Assembly (NCBI RefSeq): GCF_000482745.1
Contig: NZ_AXWQ01000014.1
Coordinates: 62,001-126,000, forward strand
From: Oleidesulfovibrio alaskensis DSM 16109
Lineage (GTDB): Bacteria > Desulfobacterota > Desulfovibrionia > Desulfovibrionales > Desulfovibrionaceae
Direction of reading: 5' to 3'
Length of the DNA: 64,000 nt
Position numbers and translations under genes: made by a program. The notes under the pieces were generated by a model. The model was given only the letters and a program-made list of their open reading frames with translations, was not told the DNA's origin and did not search any database. Shown in pieces: positions 1 through 8,328 of the stretch; position 1 is the first letter of the stretch, and every line of letters begins with the position of its first letter.

Positions 1-176
1 TTTATCCGATGTTATACGGATAGCTGGCAGAAATTTCCGGTATGCCGCGCGTCTGCGCGGCTGGTGGGAGTTTATGTTGAAACCGCGTACTGAAGCCGGA
101 GATTTTCCGGCGCGTCCGTAACCGGCGGGCGTTCATGCAGACGTATTTCCCTGGCTATTTGAATCAGGAGGTCCTT

Positions 177-416
177 ATGAAGCCGGAAGAATTCGCAAAG
201 CGTTTTTTTGACACTGCTGCCGAAATGGGATGCAACCTCACCGATCGGGGTAACATCCAGTGCAAGGGCGGTAAAAACCTGTCGCAGGGCAAGGTGGCAC
301 GCCTGTGGCAGCGTTACGGTGAAGAGTGCGTCCGTTGCGCCAAGGCTGATTTTCCGCACGATGCCAACGGGCTGAAACAGTTCCGCCAGATTGCCGAGCG
401 GACTCTGCAGGCCTGA
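177..416 (+). CDS. Small conserved hypothetical protein (79 aa)
   Basis: I do not recognise a named family. The protein is short, soluble and basic, with four cysteines (two in a C-X2-C 'CVRC' near the middle) and no signal peptide or membrane segment. The start at 177 is chosen because a strong Shine-Dalgarno (AGGAGG, about 166-171) lies just upstream; an earlier in-frame ATG at 135 has none. A strong terminator follows directly, so it is probably a single-gene transcript. The CXXC could bind metal, but that is inference. Confidence 0.7.
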   Translation: MKPEEFAKRFFDTAAEMGCNLTDRGNIQCKGGKNLSQGKVARLWQRYGEECVRCAKADFPHDANGLKQFRQIAERTLQA

Positions 417-444
417 TACTCCGGCCGCTTTGTGTATCTATGCA

Positions 445-473
445 GGCCGCGCTGTACCGCGCGGCCTTTTTTT
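445..473 (+). terminator. Rho-independent terminator
   Basis: GGCCGCGC / GCGCGGCC perfect 8-bp stem with a 6-nt loop, then seven T. It ends the small gene at 177-416. Confidence 0.9.
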
Positions 474-664
474 GTGCATCGGCTGCCGGGGCTCATGCGC
501 GGGCAGGCACAAAAAAAAGCGGCAGCCCGAGTTGTCGTACAGGTCCGCGGCACGGCAGGCAAAATCTGTTGACAGTAAAGGCACCTCGGCCGAGTATCCG
601 CGTTCCGGTATGCGGGGGAAAGCTGCCATTATGCATACCGGTAATTATTTGCAGGAGTGCGTGC

Positions 665-1549
665 ATGCAGGAAGGAAAAGGAATCGGTTATGTGGCTGCT
701 TTTGCAGCCATTGTGTTGTGGTCTGGCAACTTTGTCGTGGCCAGACTGCTTAACGAGGCGCTTTCCCCTTTGGCGACTTCGTTCTGGCGCTGGGGTATTG
801 CCAGCGCTGCGCTGCTGCCGCTGGGCTGGAGTGCGTTCCGCCGTGACTGGCCGGCCATTGTGGCGCATAAATGGTATTTTCTGCTTACGGCGTTTGTGGG
901 CATAACCATTTTCAATACCATGGTGTATATGGCCGGACGTACCTCTGCGGCGGTCAACCTGTCGCTTATAGCCACGTCATCGCCTGTGTTCATGTTTCTG
1001 TTTGCCAGAATTTTTCTGGGCGAGGCGATCAGCCCCCGTCGTGTGGCCGGGCTTGTGGTGGCGCTTTGCGGGGTGCTGGTACTTATTTCACGGGGGCACG
1101 TTCAGGCTCTGCTTCAGCTTGAATTCACTCAGGGCGATTTGTGGATGCTGCTGGCAGCCGTATGTTTTGCCGTGTATTCCGTGCTTGCCCGTCAGCGGCC
1201 GCAGGGGGTTTCGCAGAGCGCTTTTCTGGTAGCCACATTTATTCCCGGACTGATCATGCTTACACCTGCCTATGTGGCAGATGCCTGGACAGGGCCGGCC
1301 GTGCAGTTCACACCTCTGGTGGTCGGCTGCCTGCTGTACATAGGGTTAGGCGCTTCGCTCACCGCCTATTTCCTCTGGAACAAGGCCGTCGGCATTCTCG
1401 GTTCTTCCCTTGCGGGTGTGCTGTATTACTCGATACCTGTTTTTGCCGGACTGGCAGCGTATCTGCTGCTGGGTGAGCCGGTAGGGTTCATACATCTTGC
1501 CAGCGGGCTGCTGGTTATCGGCGGCATTCTGCTGGCGACCAGAGGCTGA
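665..1549 (+). CDS. EamA/DMT-family permease
   Basis: Inner-membrane metabolite exporter-type protein of 294 aa. About ten hydrophobic segments form the two EamA repeats typical of the drug/metabolite transporter superfamily; the N-terminal stretch 'VLWSGNFVVARLL' and the C-terminal 'AYLLLGEP' resemble the conserved ends of each repeat. The start at 665 follows AGGAG at 653-657; upstream in-frame sequence lacks membrane character. Substrate cannot be read from sequence; family members export amino acids or other small metabolites. A second EamA permease lies at 61818-62771. Confidence 0.9.
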   Translation: MQEGKGIGYVAAFAAIVLWSGNFVVARLLNEALSPLATSFWRWGIASAALLPLGWSAFRRDWPAIVAHKWYFLLTAFVGITIFNTMVYMAGRTSAAVNLSLIATSSPVFMFLFARIFLGEAISPRRVAGLVVALCGVLVLISRGHVQALLQLEFTQGDLWMLLAAVCFAVYSVLARQRPQGVSQSAFLVATFIPGLIMLTPAYVADAWTGPAVQFTPLVVGCLLYIGLGASLTAYFLWNKAVGILGSSLAGVLYYSIPVFAGLAAYLLLGEPVGFIHLASGLLVIGGILLATRG

Positions 1550-1735
1550 ACCTGACGCGCGGCACTGTCACCGGACGGGCGCAGCAGACAACAGATGTCT
1601 GCCTGCCTGCGGCCACAGTGCCTGCATTGGTTCAACCACCTTGGCGGGGCGGCTGGTCAGACCAGTGCGCAGACGCTGCGCAGTCGCATGTTTTGTTCCT
1701 GTATCATATTTAAATAAAAGCAGTTTTATAGATAG

Positions 1736-1779
1736 TCCCTCTGGCAGTTCCTTCCGGACTCTGCCGGAGGGATTTTTTT
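1736..1779 (+). terminator. Rho-independent terminator, about 190 bp past the EamA gene
   Basis: TCCCTCTGGCAG pairs with CTGCCGGAGGGA (one G-U) and is followed by seven T. It may end a long 3' UTR of the EamA gene or a short RNA starting near 1690. Confidence 0.8.
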
Positions 1780-2080
1780 ATGCTCAAGAGTTGGACGCAT
1801 GTGGCAGCCGGAGCTACATACTTAGTCATCCCTTGCAGCTTCCTTCTTCCGGCAAGATGCAGGTGCCGCAGGGGATGGTAAAGTGTCTCTCCTTACAGGG
1901 GTGGGGGCATTTTACCGGCAGCTCCGCCTTGTGTCGCCGGCACGACGGCAAGCGCGGAAGCCGCAAAGGACGACACAGCGTGCCTTTCCGCCTCGGCGGG
2001 ATGACATAACCGGTTGCGCGTGACCGCAACAGTGTCGGAGTCCGTATTGTACGGACGGATTCACTGAGCCGGACCGGATC

Positions 2081-2117
2081 CGGCAGCAGACGGAAGTCGC
2101 GCCTCTGTCTGCTGCCG
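2081..2117. repeat. Perfect 11-bp inverted repeat
   Basis: CGGCAGCAGAC at 2081-2091 pairs with GTCTGCTGCCG at 2107-2117 around a 15-nt loop. There is no T-run, so it is not an obvious terminator. Confidence 0.7.
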
Positions 2118-2183
2118 CGGGTTCAGGTGCTCGGCCGGAACATACCGGCCACATGCGGGATATACTGAGCTTCCGCATAAGAA

Positions 2184-2215
2184 ACGCCCCGCAGAATGTT
2201 CTGCGGGGCGTTTTT
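2184..2215. terminator. Terminator downstream of htpG
   Basis: ACGCCCCGCAGAA / TTCTGCGGGGCGT perfect 13-bp stem. It has five T on the plus strand and a weaker TTTCTT tract on the minus strand, so it probably works in both directions. It lies 24 bp past the htpG stop codon. Confidence 0.85.
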
Positions 2216-2238
2216 ATACGGGATGGGTATGGCGGGGC

Positions 2239-4149
2239 CTACAGTTTGCGCACTTCTGCGTACCAGCCGGTGGCCTGTTCAAGCAGCGAATTCACTCTGC
2301 CGACAAGCGCGTGGGGATCACGCAGGTAGCCTTCAAGCAGCAAAGCGGATTCGTAAAGCTGTTCCGTGGCCTGCGCGAGCAGCCTGTCGTCAGCATCGGC
2401 GCGGTAAAGCCGCAGCAGGTTTCGGGTAAGCGGATGGTCAGGGTTGATTTCCAGCACTTTGCGCGGCACTGATTCGTCTTTGTTCATGACGCGCATCAGT
2501 TTTTCCATGGAAGCAGTCATACCGCCGTCTTTACTGGCAAGGCAGGCGGGAGAATCAGAAAGCCGCGCTGATTCGCGCACGTCTTCCACCTTGTCGCCCA
2601 GCAGGGTTTTCATGTGGGACAGCAGGCTGCTCAGAGTTTTTCGTCCTTCTTCGTCCAGAGCTTCAGGCGCATCCTTCTTTTCCACATCATCAAAGTCTTT
2701 CAGTGCGTCGGCATCGGCATGTTCCGCGGAGCGGAATTCAAACTCGTTCCATTTGCCGAGCGATTCCATGATGAACTCGTCTGCAGCTTCGTACAGATAC
2801 AGCACTTCAATGCCCTTGCGCCGGAAAATCTCCACATGGGGGTTCAGGCGTGCGGCTTCACGGTTGGGTGCGGACACATACCAGACGGTCTTCTGCCCCT
2901 CTCTTGCACGGCCGATATAGTCATCCAGCGAGCACAGACCTTTTTCGTCATCCAGTGCGGAACTGTTGAAGCGCAGCAGCGGGATGAATTTATCTCTGTT
3001 GACGTAATCGTTGTAGCCCATGCGGAACACCCGTCCGTGGGTACGCCAGAAGGTGGCATATTTTTCGGCATCTGATTCCGCAAGTTTTGCCAGATGCGCC
3101 AGCACCTGCTTTACCAGCGTCTGGCGGATTTTGGCGATGAGCGCATTTTCCTGCAGCGTTTCGCGCGAGATGTTCAGCGGCAGGTCTTCCGTATCCACAA
3201 CCCCTTTGAGGAACGAAAGATATTCAGGAATCAGGGCCTTGTATTCTTTGCTGATGAGCACTCGGCGCACATACAGGTCCAGTCCGTATTTGTCGCGGTC
3301 ATACCCGAAAAGCTCGTTGCCAAAATTGGGAATGAAAGCCAGAGATGTGAACTGTACCGGCGCATCGATGGAAAGGTGGATGGTGTCCATGGGCGCCTGT
3401 GTGTCAAAGGTGAGGAACGTATAAAAATCTTTGTACTGTTCCTCGGTGACCTGAAATCTGGGTTCGCGCCACAGGGCCGGGGTGGTGTTGACGTGTTCGC
3501 CTTCTACCGAAACGGGGAAGGGGATGAAGTTGGAGTGCCTGCGGATGACATCCTTCAGATGGTCTTTTTTCAGAAAATCACCGGCATCTTCCTTCAGACG
3601 GATGTCTATGCGGGTGCCGCGTTCCGGCGCGTCGAGGGCTTCTTCCAGTTCAAAACTGCCCAGCCCGTCACTGGTCCAGCGCCATGCGCCGGAGGCGTCC
3701 AGCGCGCTGCGCGTGGTCACCGTTACAGAATCGGCCACCATGAACACGGCATAAAAACCCACACCGAACCGGCCGATGATATTGCTTGCCTGTTCACCTT
3801 TTTCGGCAAGTTCTTTGAGAAAACGCTCGGAACCGGAGCTGGCGATGGTGCCAAGGTTATCGATAAGTTCCTGACGGGTCATGCCGATGCCGGTATCACT
3901 GACTGTCAGGGTGCGTGTTTCTTCGTTGACGGTTATGGCTATGTTCAGGTCAAGGTCGGCGGCCGGAGCGGCTTCGCCCCGTGTCTGTGCAAAGCGCAGC
4001 TTGTCCAGTGCGTCGGAAGCGTTGGAGACCAGTTCGCGCAGAAAAATTTCTCTGTTGGTGTACAGAGAATGGGTGATGATGTGCAGCAGCTTGCGTACTT
4101 CGGTGCGGAATTCGTGTTTTTCGGCGGCGGCGCCGTGCTCTTTGCTCAT
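2239..4149 (-). CDS. htpG: Molecular chaperone HtpG (Hsp90 family)
   Basis: Cytoplasmic Hsp90 chaperone, an ATP-dependent dimer that remodels client proteins. The 636-aa product has the family's normal length. The GHKL ATP site is complete: '[13 protein letters not shown]' (38-50, catalytic Glu and Mg-binding Asn), 'DTGIGM' (85-90) and '[11 protein letters not shown]' further on; middle and C-terminal dimerisation domains follow. The start at 4149 is preceded by GGAGG (4157-4161); the frame extends 50 codons upstream, but with a composition unlike HtpG. It appears monocistronic and ends at the 2184-2215 terminator. Confidence 0.97.
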
Positions 4150-4310
4150 ATGGTTTCCTCCTGAATATATCAATACATACCCGCGGCAGCAGCGGAATCT
4201 GCGCAATACATGCGGGGCACTGCCTGCATACATAAATACGCAGCGCCTGCAGTCAAGATGTTCCGGTGCGGCAGGGGGATGAAGAAAAGCCCGGGGCATG
4301 CTGTCCGTAT

Positions 4311-5612
4311 TCAGAACCGTGGACCCAGAAGTTCACGCAGCGCGGGGCGCACGGCCTCCTGCCGGGAAAAATCCAGCGCTGCAAATTCGCGCATCAGAGC
4401 TCCGCGGGCGGCCTCCACTGTGGCTGCGGAACCGTGGCGCATCAGATAGCCTGTGAGTTCCTGCAGAATCATGGGTGCGCATTCGCAGTGCATAATGCCC
4501 GCATCCACCAGATTCATGCGGGCGTTGTCTGCCTGTGTGCCGTTGTAGCAGCGTATGCACAGAGCCGGTATGACACCGTAATCGCGCAGCAGTCTGCGTA
4601 TGGTGGTGTCCAGCATGGCGCATGCACCGCCCAGACGCTGCCGCATGTCGCCGTGGCGTATTGCCGCCGCATGGTCGTATGTTTGCGTGGCGATAAAGGT
4701 TGCCCCCATGTCCACCAGTGTTCCTTCACCGCCTTCGGGCGGCGTGGAAGGAACGGATATGATACACTCCGGCGCGGCCAGAGTCAGTATGGCGGTTATG
4801 CGCGCCAGAACGCTTATGCCGTTTTTTACACCGGCATGGTCTGCAGGGGGTGTGGTTTCAAGGTGCAGCGTGCGGGCGCCGTGCCCGAATATGTTTTTCA
4901 GGCTGCGATGCTGTGAGAGCAGGCACAGGGCTTCATATTCCGGTCGGGGCGATGCCAGCCGGATACCCAGCGTGATGCGGCGCGCACCGGCTGCCATGTA
5001 TGTGTGGGGCTGCAGCAGCGCACTGTCAAAACTTTCATGCGGAACGGTGTTCAGTGTCTGGTATGTGGGGCGGTGGTAAGAAAGCTGCATGTGCACAAGG
5101 CGCGGCAGCCCGCCGGCGGCCAGTTCCACTGCCTGCCGTGCGGTAAACGCCCGTGCGCGTATCCGCAGCAGCGGCAGAGTGCCTGCGGGGCACCGGCCTG
5201 CCAGTCTGTTTTGCAGCGCCAGCAGGGTGCGGGTTGTCACCGAGTCGTCGGGCAGATGCAGCGTGACTATGGTATGCCCGCATGCGGCCAGAGACGCCAC
5301 AGCCTGCGTCATGGAATCTATCCATGAGGCTCCGGTGCTGTGCCGCCCCGCACCGGTACCTATGCCCGGGCAGCGCACGGGCACGTGCACAAAAACACGG
5401 TTACCGGTAAGCGCCCAGCGTGTACTGCGCGCCAGATCAATTATGCTGTCCAGATGATGCGCCTTGTGCGCCGCCAGCAGTACCGCGGTCTGTTCCAGCG
5501 TAAGTCCGCGCATGGCGGATGCGGCGTCAAGCGCCTCTTCCGTCTCGCTGTCGGGCACTGTGCGTCTGTTCAGCAGGGCTTTGATGTGCGCGGGGTTAAA
5601 GCTTGACTGCAT
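4311..5612 (-). CDS. HydG-like protein lacking the radical-SAM cysteines
   Basis: 433 aa that follow HydG, the [FeFe]-hydrogenase maturase tyrosine lyase, nearly end to end. Seen: the N-terminal helical region ending 'TGNRVFVHVPVRC'; 'YHRPTY' (179-184) as in HydG; the 'RPEYEALCLLSQH' block (223-235); and a C-terminal C352-X2-C355-X22-C378, which is exactly the HydG spacing for the auxiliary cluster that carries the dangler iron. Missing: the CX3CX2C loop that binds the SAM cluster. Only C81 remains, followed by Gly/Ala-rich sequence. It therefore should not cleave tyrosine by radical chemistry. A role in holding or delivering an Fe-S or Fe-Cys unit is inference. The start at 5612 gives the best match to the HydG N-terminus; the frame stays open to 5735. 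Divergent from the TSCPD gene. Confidence 0.82.
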   Translation of the reverse strand: MQSSFNPAHIKALLNRRTVPDSETEEALDAASAMRGLTLEQTAVLLAAHKAHHLDSIIDLARSTRWALTGNRVFVHVPVRCPGIGTGAGRHSTGASWIDSMTQAVASLAACGHTIVTLHLPDDSVTTRTLLALQNRLAGRCPAGTLPLLRIRARAFTARQAVELAAGGLPRLVHMQLSYHRPTYQTLNTVPHESFDSALLQPHTYMAAGARRITLGIRLASPRPEYEALCLLSQHRSLKNIFGHGARTLHLETTPPADHAGVKNGISVLARITAILTLAAPECIISVPSTPPEGGEGTLVDMGATFIATQTYDHAAAIRHGDMRQRLGGACAMLDTTIRRLLRDYGVIPALCIRCYNGTQADNARMNLVDAGIMHCECAPMILQELTGYLMRHGSAATVEAARGALMREFAALDFSRQEAVRPALRELLGPRF

Positions 5613-5658
5613 GGCTCTGTTCCGTCGGGGTTTTCGGGTGTACGCCGTTGTGCTAACA

Positions 5659-5694
5659 GCCGGCGGAGTTTTTGAAAAGAAAAACCCGCCGGGC
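5659..5694. repeat. Inverted repeat between the divergent HydG-like and TSCPD genes
   Basis: GCCGGCGGAGTTTTT (5659-5673) faces AAAAACCCGCCGGGC (5680-5694), nearly perfect 15-nt arms with a 6-nt spacer. It sits upstream of both genes, so an operator or a 5'-leader hairpin is as likely as a terminator. Confidence 0.6.
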
Positions 5695-5703
5695 TCCTGC
5701 CCT

Positions 5704-5730
5704 TTGACAATCTTTGCTTCTGTGATTACT
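5704..5730 (+). promoter_or_regulatory. Candidate sigma-70 promoter for the TSCPD gene
   Basis: A perfect TTGACA (5704-5709) with ATTACT 15 bp downstream (5725-5730), 35 bp before the start codon. The -10 is weak and the spacing is short. Confidence 0.4.
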
Positions 5731-5764
5731 CCCAACGCTCAATACTATTAAGGAGAGATAAGAC

Positions 5765-6085
5765 ATGTTCACGTTTACTCCCGCAGGCGTCTGCGCAAAA
5801 CAGATGCAGTTTGATATTGATGCCGGAGGAAAGCTGGCCGATGTGCGTTTTACCGGCGGCTGTCCCGGCAACCTTGAAGCCATTTCGCGTCTGCTGGAAG
5901 GAATGGAAGCCGGCGAGGCTGTTTCCCGCCTGACAGGCATCACCTGCGGTAAAAAGCCCACGTCCTGCCCTGACCAGCTGGCACGGGCCGTGCGCAAGGT
6001 GCTCGACGGTGAAGGCGACTCCATGCGTGCGCGTCCCGCCGGTGCAGCCTCTCTCGGTTTCGGGCTGGGCAATCCCTTTGCCTGA
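5765..6085 (+). CDS. TSCPD-domain protein (TIGR03905-like)
   Basis: A 106-aa cytoplasmic protein. It begins 'MFTFTPAGVCAKQM', has 'TGGCPGN' at about 30-36 and the signature T66-S-C-P-D70, with further cysteines at 10, 33 and 61. That is the small stand-alone TSCPD type, related to the C-terminal domain of some ribonucleotide reductases; the cysteines suggest metal or redox chemistry. Function is not established. Start at 5765 with AGGAG at 5751-5755. It is divergent from the HydG-like gene, so a shared role is possible but unproven. Confidence 0.85.
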   Translation: MFTFTPAGVCAKQMQFDIDAGGKLADVRFTGGCPGNLEAISRLLEGMEAGEAVSRLTGITCGKKPTSCPDQLARAVRKVLDGEGDSMRARPAGAASLGFGLGNPFA

Positions 6086-6123
6086 TATAGCAACACGCTG
6101 CCCGGGCAGTGCACAATGAGGAC

Positions 6124-6146
6124 GCGGCCGGTTCTCCGGCCGCTTT
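6124..6146 (+). terminator. Probable terminator after the TSCPD gene
   Basis: GCGGCCGG / CCGGCCGC perfect 8-bp stem with a TTCT loop, followed by only three T. Moderate strength. Confidence 0.55.
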
Positions 6147-6166
6147 CACATGATGAGGACACAGGT

Positions 6167-6544
6167 ATGAAAGAGGCATTTCTGCGGGTGTGGCGGGGTG
6201 AAGAGACTCTGTTTATCACTTTCTGGCTGTGGCTGGTGCTGGGGGGGCTGATAGTTTCGTTGCCGCAGACCATGCTGATGCTGACCGGATACAGCTTTCC
6301 GGCAGATGCCTACTGGCAGGCATACGGATTTTGTGTGTATCGTGCCGCTGTGCTGGCGTTTCAGTTTGCCGTGGCCGTGGGACTGTGGCGCGCGGCATCA
6401 CCGCAGGGCGTGCCGTGGCCCGACAAGGCCTGGCGTCTGGGGGCGCGGGTGGTCGCGCTGGCCACTGCGGGGGGCGTTGTGGGTGCAGGGGCGGTGCAGA
6501 CCGCCGCAAACATTATCGGTATAACTCTTTCGCTGGCCGGCTGA
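6167..6544 (+). CDS. Small membrane protein, unknown function
   Basis: 125 aa with three predicted transmembrane stretches (about 18-40, 50-70 and 90-115) and a charged N-terminus 'MKEAFLRVWRGEE'. This start pattern is common in small inner-membrane proteins in which a short 'lead' helix precedes the membrane part. I do not recognise a family with certainty. The start at 6167 has GAGGA at 6155-6159. It lies between the TSCPD gene and the lipoprotein gene. Confidence 0.75.
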   Translation: MKEAFLRVWRGEETLFITFWLWLVLGGLIVSLPQTMLMLTGYSFPADAYWQAYGFCVYRAAVLAFQFAVAVGLWRAASPQGVPWPDKAWRLGARVVALATAGGVVGAGAVQTAANIIGITLSLAG

Positions 6545-6651
6545 CGGCAGCCCGTATTGACGCTTTGACCCGGGGGGCTTACATACCGGGTAAGTGCGGC
6601 TTTGCCGCGAGTGAGTATAATCAGCCTGAGATCATAACGGGAGACCTTGTC

Positions 6652-7140
6652 ATGATGCATAAAACCGTTGTCCGCCCGGCCCGCAGGCAGGGCGTTGCGG
6701 CAGTTGTTTTTGTGCTGTTGCTGGCAATGTTCGGAGCAGGTTGCTCCAGCCAGAGCGGCAGTGTGTATTCCACCAGCCAGGCGCGCGTGGTGCACCGTGT
6801 AGAATACGGTACCGTAACGGCGGTGCGTCAGGTGCAGATTCAGGGCGAACAGTCCGGACTGGGCGTGCTGGGAGGTGCAGTAGTGGGCGGCGTGCTGGGC
6901 AGCACCATGGGTGCCAGCACCGGACGCACGCTGGCCATACTGGGCGGTTCGCTGGCCGGAGCCGCTGCCGGTGCCGCGGGTGAACAGGCCCTCAAGGACA
7001 AAAACGGTCTGGAACTGACGGTGAAAATGGAAGACGGCTCCACCGTTTCCATCGTGCAGGAAGCAGATGAATATTTCGCCGCGGGTGACCGCGTGCGTGT
7101 GCTTACGGCCGGTGACGGTTCCGCCCGTGTGAGACATTAA
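6652..7140 (+). CDS. Glycine-zipper 2TM-type outer-membrane lipoprotein
   Basis: 162 aa. The N-terminus is basic (RPARRQ) with a hydrophobic core and a lipobox ending at C31 ('FGAGC'), predicting a lipid anchor. Residues about 65-105 hold alternating Gly/Ala segments ('GGAVVGGVLGSTMG', 'GGSLAGAAAGAAGE'), which is the glycine-zipper 2TM pattern seen in SlyB/PcP-like lipoproteins. The C-terminal part is a small beta-rich domain. It probably acts in envelope integrity (family inference). Either ATG of an ATGATG can start; GGGAG is at 6639-6643. Confidence 0.85.
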   Translation: MMHKTVVRPARRQGVAAVVFVLLLAMFGAGCSSQSGSVYSTSQARVVHRVEYGTVTAVRQVQIQGEQSGLGVLGGAVVGGVLGSTMGASTGRTLAILGGSLAGAAAGAAGEQALKDKNGLELTVKMEDGSTVSIVQEADEYFAAGDRVRVLTAGDGSARVRH

Positions 7141-7200
7141 CCGTTTTGCGGACGTTGCGCAGGGTGTATTACGGGTTACCGGTACACTGCATGCGGCAGG

Positions 7201-7263
7201 GCCGTCAGGGCCATCAGAGCCATCAGAACCATCAGAGCTATTAGAGCTATCAGAACCATCAGG
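7201..7263. repeat. Seven tandem copies of a 9-bp unit
   Basis: Units begin at 7201, 7210, 7219, 7228, 7237, 7246 and 7255 and vary around GCCATCAGA. The array is non-coding, in the 3' region of the lipoprotein gene, and runs directly into a terminator palindrome. Confidence 0.85.
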
Positions 7264-7288
7264 GCCGGAAGATATCTTCCGGCCCTTT
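7262..7288 (+). terminator. Palindromic terminator after the 9-bp array
   Basis: A perfect 24-bp palindrome (GGGCCGGAAGAT and its complement) followed by TTTCTGTGTTT. Confidence 0.7.
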
Positions 7289-7475
7289 CTGTGTTTGAAT
7301 TCCGGCGTGTTTTTTTCTGCGGTGCGACGCGGCGCTGTTGCGGCTTGACAGATCCGTTTTGCTTCCATAGGTGATATTGAAATTCTTTATCGCAATAGCG
7401 GCACAGCAGGACACGTCACGGGGGGGTATCTGTGACGCGGCCGCACGGCTTGCCGTAACAGTCGGGAGCAGGTGG

Positions 7476-8222
7476 ATGGAGCAGGAATCCGCAGCGTTGG
7501 CATTGGGCATCGCAGGGCAGGCGACGCGTGAAGGCAGCAGAACAGAGGCGGCAGACAGCGGCCTTTTGTTTACAAGGGGTGATGCAGGCTGCGGCGATGT
7601 GCGTCTGACAGTGCATCAGCTGGCGGAATCATTGGGCAATGCCATTGATGCGCGCGACCCGCATACTCACAGTCATTCGGACGAAGTGGCGGAAACGGCC
7701 CGTGTCACTGCGCTGGCTATGGGATGTTCTTTTGAACAGGCAGAAATGCTGCACATAGCAGGCCATCTGCATGATATCGGAAAAATAGGAATTCCTGACA
7801 ATATCCTGCGCAAGGCAAGCCCGCTGGACGATGAAGAGTGGGAAATCATGCGCAGCCACCCCCTGATAGGGGCCAATATCATAAGGCCTGTGGCCTTGCT
7901 GGCGGAAAGCGGCGGGGTGGTGGACGTGGTGTTGCATCATCATGAACGCTGGGACGGTAAAGGGTATCCGCACGGGCTGGCCGGAAGGGATATTCCGCTG
8001 GGAGCCCGCATCATTGCCGTGGCCGACACACTTTCGGCCATGCTGCAGACACGTCCGTACAGAGAAGGTCGCAGCTTTGGCGCCGCCGTGGCCGAGATTG
8101 TACGCTGCTCCGGCAGTCAGTTTGATCCTGCCGTGGTCGAAGCCTTTGTGGCTTCGCTGGACCGCGTGAAGCATGCGTGGCCGGCAGGGGGGCAAGCGCC
8201 TGCTTTTATGCCGCCGCGATAA
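7476..8222 (+). CDS. HD-GYP domain protein (c-di-GMP phosphodiesterase type)
   Basis: A cytoplasmic HD-GYP hydrolase that should break down cyclic-di-GMP. The 248-aa form has 'HLHDIGKIGIPD' (HD pair at about 99-100), 'SHPLIGA' and 'HHHERWDGKGYP' (about 154-165), so the HD metal ligands and the GYP signature are intact. No receiver, PAS or membrane domain is attached; the N-terminal 40 residues are featureless. The start at 7476 is chosen because GGGAG lies upstream and because a TTGACA at 7345-7350 would put the transcript start at or after the earlier GTG (7371). It is the only phosphodiesterase-type protein here; two diguanylate cyclases lie at 19.2-26.2 kb. Confidence 0.88.
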   Translation: MEQESAALALGIAGQATREGSRTEAADSGLLFTRGDAGCGDVRLTVHQLAESLGNAIDARDPHTHSHSDEVAETARVTALAMGCSFEQAEMLHIAGHLHDIGKIGIPDNILRKASPLDDEEWEIMRSHPLIGANIIRPVALLAESGGVVDVVLHHHERWDGKGYPHGLAGRDIPLGARIIAVADTLSAMLQTRPYREGRSFGAAVAEIVRCSGSQFDPAVVEAFVASLDRVKHAWPAGGQAPAFMPPR

Positions 8223-8250
8223 GGCCGGTACATGACGACAACGTGCCGGT

Positions 8251-8274
8251 GCCGCCTTACGGCGGCTTTTTTTT
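8251..8274 (+). terminator. Rho-independent terminator after the HD-GYP gene
   Basis: GCCGCC / GGCGGC stem with a TTAC loop and eight T. Confidence 0.85.
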
Positions 8275-8328
8275 ATGCGCGGGCTGGCCTATAGTAACGC
8301 GGTGTCTGTTCTGCAACCGGGAGCCGCC

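Larger units (their letters stand above)
1550..2238. other. Intergenic region, structured but without a convincing gene
   Basis: No open frame here has a ribosome-binding site plus a protein-like composition. The stretch holds a terminator at 1736-1779, a 9-bp inverted repeat GGTAAAGTG...CATTTTACC (1877-1916), TCCGT/ACGGA (2041-2055), an 11-bp stem at 2081-2117 and a second terminator at 2184-2215. A non-coding RNA is possible; none matches a class I know. Confidence 0.6.

Noticed and set aside
3094..4164. Long plus-strand frame opposite htpG
   Set aside because: It mirrors the htpG coding strand and has no ribosome site or family motif; long antisense frames are common in GC-rich genes with strong codon bias.
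7201..7263. Tandem repeats as a CRISPR array
   Set aside because: Units are 9 bp with no spacers, and no cas genes are in the window.
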